A stretch of 64,000 nt of DNA from assembly GCF_017874715.1 (NCBI RefSeq), contig NZ_JAGGLR010000015.1, positions 1 through 64,000 on the forward strand, given 5' to 3'. Origin of the DNA: Streptomyces iranensis. Its GTDB lineage: Bacteria; Actinomycetota; Actinomycetes; Streptomycetales; Streptomycetaceae. Under the pieces are notes generated by a model, which was given only the letters and a program-made list of their open reading frames with translations, did not search any database and was not told the DNA's origin. A program made the translations under genes and the position numbers. Positions within the stretch are counted from its first letter, which is position 1, and the number at the start of each line of letters is the position of its first letter. This document shows, piece by piece, positions 33,527 to 44,000 of the stretch.

Positions 33527-34744
33527 TCAGAGACGCACCGGCAGGTCGATCATCGGGCGGACCATGAGTCCGGGCCGATAGCGCACCTCCGAGGGGTGCA
33601 CGGCCAGCTTGATACCGGGAAAGCGTTCATAGACCCGTCGAATAGCCAGCTCGGTCAGCGCCTTGGACATATGGGAGCCCAGGCAGTAGTGGATTCCGTG
33701 GCCGAAGCTCACATGCGCGGGCTTGGGACGGGTGATGTCCAGCTCCGACGGACCGTCGGGGAAGGCGTGCGGATCGTGGTTCGCCCCGGCCAGCGAAATG
33801 ATGACGATCTCGTCCTCGGGGATTTTCACCCCGCACAGTTCGACCGGCTCCAGCGTGACCCGCTGCAGGGAGTTGATCAGCGGGCTGGTGAACCGCAGCA
33901 GCTCCTCGACCGCGTTCGGCAGCAGACTCCAGTCGGCCCGGATCTTGTCGGCCTCGCCGGTATGGGTGAGCAGCGCCGCGAAGGAGCCGTTGAGCAGACT
34001 GGTCGTGGTGTCGTTGCCGCCGGTCATCAGGGCGAACGCGGTGGACAGCGCCTCCGCGGCGGTCAGCCGCTTGTCCTCGTCGGCGTGGACCAGCGCGGAG
34101 ATCAGATCGTCCTGCGGGGTCCGCTGCTTGGTGGCGATCAGCGCCTTGAGGTAGTCCGACAGCTGCCGGGTGTGCTCGGCGATGATGCCCGTCGGATCGC
34201 TGGCGTCCACCCGGCGCAGGGTGTTCGTCCACACCAGGAACCGCGGCCAGTCGGCGTCGGGCACGCCCATCAGCTGCGCGATGGTGATGATCGGAAGCGG
34301 TTCGTTGAGCCCGGAGACCAGGTCCCGGTTGTCCGTCCGCACCATTTCGTCGAGCAGATCGTCGACCACCTTCTCCCAGCCGTCGCGCAGCCCTCTGACC
34401 CGCTTGGGGGTGAAGGCGAAGGTGAGCGACTTGCGCAGCGGGGTGTGGCGCGGCGGATCGGAGTTGGCCAGGTGGTTGCTGATCTCGTCGGCGGGCTTGA
34501 TCTCCTGGCCGAGCTGCTTGCCGAGCGCCGCGTAGAGCTTGCCGATGTCCCGGCCGAGCCGGGGGTCGGAGAGCGCGTCGCGGACGTCGTCGTAGCGGCT
34601 CACCACCCAGGCCCGCACCCCGTCCGGGGTCTCCACCCGGCACACCGGCTGTTCCTCGCGCAGCTGGGCGAGGAAGGGATAGGGATTCTGTGTGTACTCG
34701 TCGCTGAACATCCAGTAGCGGGACAGCGTGCCGGTGTTCGTCAC
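33527..34744 (-). CDS. Cytochrome P450 (second of three)
   Basis: The product (405 aa) has the I-helix LMTGGNDTTTSLL (Asp-Thr pair), ExxR in EELLRF and haem loop FGHGIHYCLGSHMSK. It begins with the common MFSDEYTQNPYPFLAQLREE. The GTG at 34744 was chosen because AGGGAG lies five bases upstream; an open frame runs far upstream on this strand to 39646, but only because of GC bias opposite the NRPS. It is divergent from the NRPS at 35021. It is a candidate for hydroxylation or oxidation of the acyl chain or the peptide. Transcribed with the luciferase-like gene. Confidence 0.92.
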   Translation of the reverse strand: MTNTGTLSRYWMFSDEYTQNPYPFLAQLREEQPVCRVETPDGVRAWVVSRYDDVRDALSDPRLGRDIGKLYAALGKQLGQEIKPADEISNHLANSDPPRHTPLRKSLTFAFTPKRVRGLRDGWEKVVDDLLDEMVRTDNRDLVSGLNEPLPIITIAQLMGVPDADWPRFLVWTNTLRRVDASDPTGIIAEHTRQLSDYLKALIATKQRTPQDDLISALVHADEDKRLTAAEALSTAFALMTGGNDTTTSLLNGSFAALLTHTGEADKIRADWSLLPNAVEELLRFTSPLINSLQRVTLEPVELCGVKIPEDEIVIISLAGANHDPHAFPDGPSELDITRPKPAHVSFGHGIHYCLGSHMSKALTELAIRRVYERFPGIKLAVHPSEVRYRPGLMVRPMIDLPVRL

Positions 34745-35020
34745 CAGTACTCCCTGAAGTCGCGGTGCGGGTAGCGGCCCGCGGGCGCTTGACGGCGCGC
34801 GGCCGAACCGATGACAACACGGCCGGACCGGACCGGTCAGCGGCAGTGCGAATTCTTCGAAGTGGGCCACTTCCGCGCCACGCGGTGCGCAAAACGAAGT
34901 TTTTGCAGCGCCGTTGCCCGGTGGCCCGGCCGGAGCTGAGACTCGGCGATCCAGGCTGGTGGCAGGCGACCGAGCCCTTTTTGTCGGTGACCGACGGAAT
35001 GACGAGTGGAGATTTCCATA
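34745..35020. promoter_or_regulatory. Divergent promoter region with shortened cluster motif (copy G)
   Basis: At 34905-34923 the 19 bases GCAGC and GCCGTTGCCCGGTG are the same as in copy B (6460) except that the 10 bases between the arms are missing, exactly one helical turn. TTGCCC (34914-34919) is followed after 17 bp by TGAGAC (34937-34942). It would drive the first NRPS gene, 79 bp downstream. An AATTCTTCGAAG stretch at about 34852 is the most AT-rich part and may serve the leftward P450. Confidence 0.45.
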
Positions 35021-38000
35021 ATGACGCGAGCAGCCATCGACGACGTCCTTCCGCTGTGGCCACTGCAGGAGGGTCTGCTGTTTCAGACCCTGTACGGGGA
35101 AGAGAAACTCGATGTCTACGTCGCCCAGATCCTGATCGACCTCGACGGCCCCCTGGACGCCGGGGCCATGCGTGACTCGGTGGCCACTCTGCTGCGCCGG
35201 CACCCCAATCTGCGTGCCAGTTTCCGGTACGAGAAGCTGAGCCGGCCGGTGCAGGTGATCGCGCGGGAAGTCCCGGTGCCCTGGCGGGAGTTCGACCTCA
35301 CCGGGCTCGACGAGCGGGCCCAGGAGCGGGAGCTGGAGCGGCTCGCCGCCGAGGAGGCGGCGCACCGGTTCGACCTGGGGTCCGGTCCGTTGCTGCGCTT
35401 CACGCTGATCAAGCTCGGCCCGAGCACCAGCCGGCTGATGTTCAACTCGCATCACATCCTGCTCGACGGGTGGTCCACCGCCCGGCTCATGTTCGAACTC
35501 TTCGAGATCTACCACCGTCGCGGCGACGACTCGGGCCTGCCGCCGGTGACGCCGTACCGCGAAGCCTTGAGCTGGCTGGAACGGCAGGACCGGGCGGCGG
35601 CGGAGAGCGCCTGGCGCACCGTGCTCGCCGAGGTGGAGGAGCCCACGCTGCTCGCGCCCGACGACACCGGGGCGCGGAACGTACCGGCCGAGCTGGTCGT
35701 CTCCATGCCCGATGAGCTGGCCGCCCGGGTGCGGGAGACCGCCCGGCGCAACGACCTGACGCTGAGCGCGGTGTTCCAGGGCTGCTGGGCGCTGCTGCTG
35801 GGGCAGTTGACCGGCCGTGACGACGTGGTGTTCGGCTCGACCGTATCGGTGCGCCCCGCCGAGCTGGCCGGCGCGGACCAGATGGTCGGCCTGTTCATCA
35901 ACTCGGTGCCCGTCCGGGTGCGGGTGCGCCCGCAGGAGAGCCTGCTGTCCCTGCTGACCGGGATGCAGCGCCAGGCGGCCGGAATGGTCGAACACCACCA
36001 CCTCAGCCTTCCGGACATCCAGCGGGCCGCCGGGCGCGGCACCCTGTTCGACACGCTCACCGTCACCGAGAACTACCCCATGGGCGGGGACGACCTGCCC
36101 GAGCTGCCCGGTGACCTCACGCTGACGGGCGCCAAGGGCACCGACGCCAACCACTACCCGCTGAGCATCGCGGCCCTGCCGGGCGACGGGCTGCGGCTGC
36201 ACTTCGGCTACCGGCAGGAGCTCTTCACCCGCGAGGACATCGAGGTGCTCGGCGAACGCTTCCGCCGCCTCTTCGCCGCCTTCGCGGCCGATCCGGAGCA
36301 GCTGATCGGCCGACTGCCCCTGCTGAGCGACGCCGAGGCGAGTCGCATGCTCGCCCTGGGCATGCCCGCACAGCCGCTGCCGGGCGGTGACGTCATCCCC
36401 GCGCTCTTCGCCGAACAGGTACGACTCCATCCGGACGCCGTCGCCCTGGTCCACGAGGACATCTCTCTCCCGTACGCCGAACTGGACCGCCGCGCCAACC
36501 GCCTGGCCCGCACCCTGATCGAGCGGGGCGCGGGGCCGGAGCGGGTGGTCGCGCTCGCCCTGCGGCGCTCTCCCGAGCTGGTCGTCGCCATGCTGGCGGT
36601 GCTCAAGGCGGGCGCGGCCTACCTGCCGGTGGACATCTCCTATCCGGCCGATCGGATCGCCTATCTGCTCACCGACGCAGGCCCGGCACTGGTCCTGGCC
36701 ACCGCCGCGTCGGCCGAGGTGATCCCGGACGTCTGCGCCGCGCCGAGGGTGCTGCTGGACGACCCGGCCACCGTCCGCGAGACCGACGCCCGGCCGGACA
36801 CCGATATCGAGCCGGGCGAGCGGCGGGGCGCGACGACGTCCGCCAACCCCGCCTATGTCATCTACACCTCCGGTTCCACCGGCCGTCCGAAGGGCGTCAT
36901 GGTGACGCACTCCGGTCTCGCCGGTCTGGTCGCCACCAACGTCGAGCGGTTCGACGTGGGGCCCGGCAGCCGGGTGCTGCAGTTCTCCTCGCCCAGCTTC
37001 GACGCCGCCGTCTGGGAGACCTACACCGCCCTGCTCACCGGCGCCACGCTGGTGCTCGCCCCCGCGACCCGGCTGCAACCCGGCCGGGCGCTGGTCGACC
37101 TGGTCGCCGAGCACCAGGTCACGCACGCGCTCATCCCGCCCGCCGCGCTGGCCGTGCTCACCGAGGATCTGCCGTCGATACGCCTGCTGGTGGTCGGCGG
37201 TGAGGCGTCCGCGCCGGAGCTGGTCGAGGCGTGGTCCGGCAACCGGACGATGATCAATGCCTACGGGCCGACCGAGAGCACTGTCTGCGTCTCCCTCAGC
37301 GGGCCGCTCTCCGGCGCGGTGGCGCCGCCCATGGGCACCGCCCTCGGCACCGCGCGGCTGCGGGTGCTCGACGGGGCGCTGCGGCCGGTGCCGCCGGGTG
37401 TCACCGGGGAGCTGTACGTCTCGGGCCCCTGCCTGGCGCGCGGCTATCTGAACCGGCCCGGGGTGACCGCCGAGCGCTTCGTCGCCGATCCGTATCCGGG
37501 CGGCGGCGAGCGGATGTACCGCACCGGTGACCTGGTGCGCTGGAACACCGAGGGCGAGCACCCCGTGCTGGAGTTCGCCGGCCGGGCCGACGACCAGGTC
37601 AAGATCCGCGGATTCCGGATCGAGCTGGGCGAGATCGAGTCGGTCCTGGCCGCGCACGAGCGGATCGACCGTGCGGTGGTCGTGGTGCGTGAGCCGACCC
37701 CGGGCGACAAGCGGCTCGTCGCCTATCTGGTGCCGGTGAGCGGAGGAGAGGTGCCCGCCCCCACCGCGCTGCGCGACCATGTGGGCGCCTCGCTGCCCGA
37801 GTACATGGTGCCCTCGGCGTTCGTCCCCCTCGACGCCCTCCCGCTCACCCCCAACGGCAAACTGGACCGCAAGGCGCTGCCCGAGCCCGGCGGCGCGGCC
37901 GGCCCTGCCGGGCGCGGGCCGCGCACCCCGCAGGAGGAGATCCTGTGCGCGCTCTTCGCCGAGCTGCTCGGGGTGGCCGAGGTGGGGGTGGACGACGACT

Positions 38001-41000
38001 TCTTCGACCTCGGCGGCCACTCGCTGCTGGCCACCCGGCTGGTCACCAGGACCCGCGCGGTCTTCGGCGAGGAGCTGTCGCTGCGCGCGGTGTTCGAGAC
38101 GGCCACGCCCGCCGGGATAGCCCGCAGGCTGCACCAGGCCGTGGACGGCCGGCCCGCGCTGGAGGCGGGACCGCGTCCCGAGCGGGTACCGCTGTCCTTC
38201 GCTCAGCACCGGCTGTGGTTCCTGGACCGGTTCGAGGGCGCCAAGTCGATCTACAACGTCCCGCTCACCGTGCGGCTGACCGGTGAACTGGACCTGGACG
38301 CGCTGCGCCATGCCTTCAGTGACGTCCTGGCCAGGCACGAGAGCCTGCGGACGGTGTTCCCGGACGTGGCCGGCGACCCGTACCAGCGGGTGCTGGATCC
38401 CGCTGAGGCCGAGCTCGACCTGTCCCTGGTGGATCTGAGCGCGGCACCGGAGCGGCTGGCCGAGGCGCTGCAGGAGGAGGCGGCCGCCGGGTTCCGGCTG
38501 GCCCACGAACTCCCGCTGCGGGTGCGCGTCTTCCGCACCGGCGACCGTACGTACGTCCTGCTCGTGGTGATGCACCACATCGTCGGGGACGGCTGGTCGC
38601 TGGGCGTCTTCGGCCACGACCTCTCGCTCGCCTACACGGCCCGGCTGAAGGGCGCCGCGCCGTCGTGGGAGCCGCTGCCCGTGAGTTACGCGGACTACAC
38701 GCTGTGGCAGCGGCGCGTACTGGGTGAGGAGGCGGACGAGAACAGCGCGATCGCGAGGCAGTTCGCCTACTGGTCGGATGCCCTGGCCGGGATCCCCGAC
38801 GAGCTCAACCTCCCGGTGGACCGGCCGCGCCCCGCGGTGGCGAGCTACGCGGGCGACACCGTGACGTTCCACCTCACCGAGGAGCTGCACAAGCGGCTGC
38901 TCACCATCGCCCGTACCTCCCAGGCCAGCCTGTTCATGGTGGTGCAGGCCGGTCTTTCGGCGCTGCTGTCGCGGTCCGGCGCGGGCACCGACATCCCCGT
39001 GGGCACGCCGATCGCCGGCCGTACCGACGACGCCCTCGACGGACTGGTCGGGTTCTTCCTCAATACGCTGGTGCTGCGCACCGACACCTCCGGCAACCCG
39101 ACCTTCCGCGAGCTGGTCCAGCGGGTGCGGGAGACCGACCTGGCCGCGTACGCCAACCAGGACGTGCCGTTCGAGCGCCTGGTCGAGCAGCTCAACCCCG
39201 AGCGCTCCCTCGCGCGCCACCCGCTGTTCCAGGTGATGTTCACCGTGCAGAACAACCGCCCGGCCGAGCTCGTGCTGCCGGGCCTGCGGGTGGACCAGTA
39301 CGACCACCTCGGCGACATGGCCAAGTTCGACCTGTTCGTCGGGCTGACCGAGCGGCGCACACCGGACGGCGCACCGGACGGTCTGGCCGGGTGGATGGAG
39401 TACAGCACCGATCTGTTCGACCGCGAGACGGTCCAGCGGCTCGCCGACCGTCTGATCCGGGTACTGGCCGGGGCGGCCGAGGACCCGAAGCGGCCGATCG
39501 GCTCCCTGGACCTGCTCGACCCGATCGAGCGGCACCGCCAGCTGACCACCTACAACGACACCGCGCACCAGTTCGACGGGGCCTTCCTTCCCGAACTGCT
39601 CGAGCGCCAGGCGCATGCGCTGCCGGACGCCCCGGCCGTGGTGCACGGCGACACGCGGATGTCGTACGCCGAGCTGAACGCGGCCGCGAACCGGCTGGCG
39701 CGTCTGCTCATCTCACGGGGCACCGGTCCTGAGGACACGGTCGGCATCGCGCTGCCGCGCTCGGCGGAGCTGCTGGTGTCGGTGTGCGCGGTACTCAAGA
39801 CCGGAGCGGCCTATCTGCCCATCGACCCGGAGTACCCGGCCGAGCGCGTCTCCTTCATGCTGGCCGACGCGGCGCCCTCGGTGGTGCTGACCCGGACCGG
39901 GGTGCTGCCGGACGGTCACCGGGCTCCGCTCCTCGCCCTCGACACACTTCAGACCGCCGCCCTCCTGGCCGGGCAGGCGGACACCGACCCCACCGACGCG
40001 GACCGCACCCGTCCGCTCCACCCGGCCGCCCCGGTCTACGTCATCTACACCTCCGGCTCCACCGGCCGACCCAAGGGCGTCGTGATGCCCGCGGGCGCCA
40101 TGGCCAATCTGGTCGCCTGGCACCACAGTGAGATCGGCGGCGGCGCCGGGACGCGGGTCGCGCAGTTCACCGCGATCAGCTTCGACGTCTCCGCCCAGGA
40201 GATCCTGACCACCCTGCTCACCGGCAAGACGCTGGTGGTCCCGGACGACGCGGTGCGCCGCGACGCCGCCGCCCTCACCCGGTGGCTGGAGGAGCACCGG
40301 ATCAACGAGCTGTACGCCCCCAACCTGGTGGTGGACGCCGTCGCGGAGGCCGCCGTCGAGGGCGGTGCCGCCCTCGGCGAGCTGCGGGTGATCGCCCAGG
40401 CGGGCGAGGCGCTGGCGCTCACCCCGCGGCTGCGCGCCTTCCAGGCCGACCGCCCGTGGCTGCGGCTGCACAACCACTACGGCCCCACCGAAAGCCATGT
40501 GATCACGGCCACCACCCTGCCCGGCGACCCGGCGGAGTGGCCCGCCGCGGCGCCCATCGGCCGCCCGGTGTGGAACGACCGGGTCTACGTCCTGGACGAC
40601 GCGCTGGGCCCGGTGCCCCCGGGGGTCGTCGGAGAGCTGTACCTGGCCGGCGCCGGGCTGGCCCGCGGCTATCTGAAGCGGCCGGGCCGCACCGCGGAGC
40701 GCTTCGTGGCCGACCCCTTCGGCCCGGCCGGGTCCCGGCTGTACCGCACCGGTGACCTGGTGCGCTGGGGCAAGGACGGACAACTGCTGTTCGTGGGGCG
40801 GGCCGACCACCAGGTCAAGGTGCGCGGCTTCCGGATCGAGCTCGGCGAGATCGAGACGGCGCTCGCCGCCCACCCCGACCTCGCCTCGGTGGCCGTCCTG
40901 GCCCGGCAGGACCGGCCCGGCGCGCCCCAGCTCGTCGGCTATCTGGTCCCGTTGGCCGACCGGACCGCCCCGGCCCCGGCCGAACTGCGCAAGCACCTGG

Positions 41001-44000
41001 CCGCCACGCTGCCCGAGTACATGGTGCCCAGCGCGTTCGTCGTACTGGACGCACTGCCGCTGACCCCCAACGGCAAGCTGGACCGCCGGGCGCTGCCCGC
41101 GCCGGTACGGGAGGACGCCGAGCGGCGGGAGCCGGCCACGCCGCAGGAGGCCGCGCTGTGCGGGCTGTTCGCCGAGGTGCTCGGGGTGGCCGAGGCCGGG
41201 GTGGACGACAACTTCTTCGACCTCGGCGGCCATTCACTGCTCGCCACCCGGCTGACCAGCCGGATCCGTACGGCCCTGGGCGCGGAGCTCGGCGTGCGCG
41301 ACCTGTTCGAGTCGCCGACGCCCGCCGGACTGGCCGGGCTGATCGGCGACGCGGGCGGGGCGCGGCGCGCGGTGACCGCGCGGGAGCGGCCCGAGGCGGT
41401 GCCGCTGTCCTTCGCCCAGCGCAGGCTGTGGTTCCTGGGCCGGTTCGAGGGGCCCAGCGCCACCTACAACCTGCCGATGGCCCTGCGGCTGACCGGTGAG
41501 CTGGACCGGGAGGCGATGCGCGCGGCGCTGGCCGATGTGGTCACCCGCCACGAGAGCCTGCGGACCGTCTTCCCGGAGGTGGACGGCCGCCCCCGCCAGG
41601 TGGTGCTGGACGTGGTGCCCGAACTGCCGGTGGCCGAGGTCACCGAGGCCGGTCTGGAGGCGGCGCTCGCCGAGGCGGCCGGGTACGCGTTCGACATCGC
41701 CACCGAGATCCCGGTCCGGGCGTGGCTGTTCGCGCTGAGCCGGACCGAGCATGTGCTGGCGCTGGTGGTCCACCACATCGCGGGCGACGGCTGGTCCATG
41801 GCCCCGCTGGGCCGCGATCTGTCCACCGCCTACGCGGCCCGGGGCGCGGGCCGCGCCCCGGAGTTCACCCCGCTGCCCGTGCAGTACGCCGACTACACGC
41901 TGTGGCAGCATGAGGTGCTGGGCAGCGAGGACGACCCGGACAGCACCATCTCCCGGCAGGCCGCGTTCTGGCGGTCGGCCCTGGACGGCGCGCCGGAGGA
42001 GCTGGCGCTGCCCGCCGACCACCGCCGTCCGCCCGCCATCAGCTACCGCGGCGATATGGTCACCTTCCGCTTCGACGCCGAGGTGCACCGCGGCCTGCGC
42101 GAGCTGGCCCTGGCCCACCGGGCCAGCCTCTTCATGGCCGTCCAGGCTGGGCTGGCCGCGCTGCTCAGCAGGCTCGGCGCGGGCACCGACATCCCGCTCG
42201 GCACGGCGATCGCGGGCCGCACCGACGACGCCCTGGACGACCTGGTCGGCTTCTTCGTCAACACCCTGGTGCTGCGCACCGATGTCTCCGGCGATCCGAC
42301 CTTCGCCGAGCTGCTGGAGCGGGTGCGGGAGACCGACCTGGCCGCGTACGCCAACCAGGACCTGCCGTTCGAGCGGCTGGTCGAGCTGATCAACCCCGAG
42401 CGCTCGGCGTCCCGGCATCCGCTGTTCCAGGTGATGCTGGCGTTCCAGAACACCGCCGAAGGCAGGGTCGAACTGCCCGGGGTGGCCGCGGGGCCGCAGC
42501 CGATCGGCCAGGACGTGGCCAAGTTCGACCTGTCCTTCACCCTGTCGGAGACCCAACGGGACGACGGCGCGCCCGCGGGCATCGAGGGGGCGCTCACCTA
42601 CAGCACCGACCTGTTCGAACGGGACACGGTGCTGATGCTGGTGGACCGGCTGGCGCGGCTGCTGGCCGCCGCCGTCGCCGATCCGTCCCGCTCGGTGGAC
42701 CAACTGGACGTCCTGCTGCCCGGGGAGCGCCACCGGATCGTCGAGGAGTGGAACGACGCCGCGGTGCGCGAGGTGCCCCCGGCGACCATGGCGGAGCTGT
42801 TCGCCGGGTGGGTGGCCCGCACCCCGGACGCACCCGCCCTGCTGGCCGAGGACCGCACCTGGACCTTCGCCGAACTCGACGCGCGGGCCGAGCGGATCGC
42901 CCGGTCGCTGGCCGCGCGGGGAGCGGGACCGGAAAAGCTGGTGGCGGTGGCGCTGCCGCGCTCCCCGGAGCTGATCGTCTCGCTGCTCGCGGTGGTGCGG
43001 GCGGGGGCGGCCTATCTGCCGGTCAACCCGGACCTGCCGGGCGACCGCATCGGGTACATGCTCGACGACGCCGCGCCCGCCCTGCTGCTGACCTCCGGCT
43101 CCGTCGCCGGACGGCTGCCCCGGACCACCGTGCCCACGGCGCTGTTCGACACGCTGGACGCGCCCGCGCCGCCTGTGGACGGGGCTGATGTGCCCGCGCC
43201 CGTGGCCGGGGCTGATGTCTCCGCGGCCGTGGCCGACGCGCCCGTGCCCGCCGCCGCCCTGTCGCCCCAGCACCCCGCCTACGTCATCTACACCTCCGGA
43301 TCGACCGGCAGGCCCAAGGGCGTGACCGTGACCCACGCCGGAGTGGCGCACCTGTGCGCGACGCTGGTGGAACGGGCGGGCGTCGGGCCGGGCGCCCGGG
43401 TGCCGCAGCTGGCCTCGGCCAGCTTCGACGCGGCGTTCCTGGAGCTGTCCATGAGCCTGCTGGTGGGCGGCGCGCTGGTGGTGGTCCCGGCCGACCGGCC
43501 GACGTCCGGCCAGGCGTATCTCGACCTGTGCGCCGAATACGGTGTCACCCACGCCTTCATCACCCCCGCCTCGCTGGCCGCGCTGCCCGAGGGCGGGCTG
43601 CCCGAGGGCATGGAGATCGTCGTCGGCGGTGAGTCCTTCGGACCGGAGCTGATCGGCCGGTGGCGGCACACCGTGCGGATGCACAACGTGTACGGCCCGA
43701 CCGAGACCACCTGTGTGGCGGCGATGAGCGGGCTGCTGACCGACGACGCCGTACCGGCGCTCGGCGCGCCCGTCGCCGACTCGCGGCTGCATGTGCTGGA
43801 CGAGCGGCTCCGTCCGGTGCCGCTGGGCTGCGTGGGCGAGCTGCACATCGCGGGCGTCTCGCTGGCCCGCGGCTATCTGGGCCGCCCCGGGCTGACCGCC
43901 GCGGCTTATGTGGCCGACCCGTTCGGGCCGCCCGGAACGCGGATGTACCGCTCCGGCGACCTGGTGCGCCGGCGCGCCGACGGCGAGCTGGAGTTCGTCG

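Noticed and set aside
34745..39646. Extension of the second P450 into a 2039-residue leftward protein
   Set aside because: Only the first 405 residues from the GTG at 34744 are P450. The rest is antisense to the NRPS and there is a good ribosome site at the GTG.
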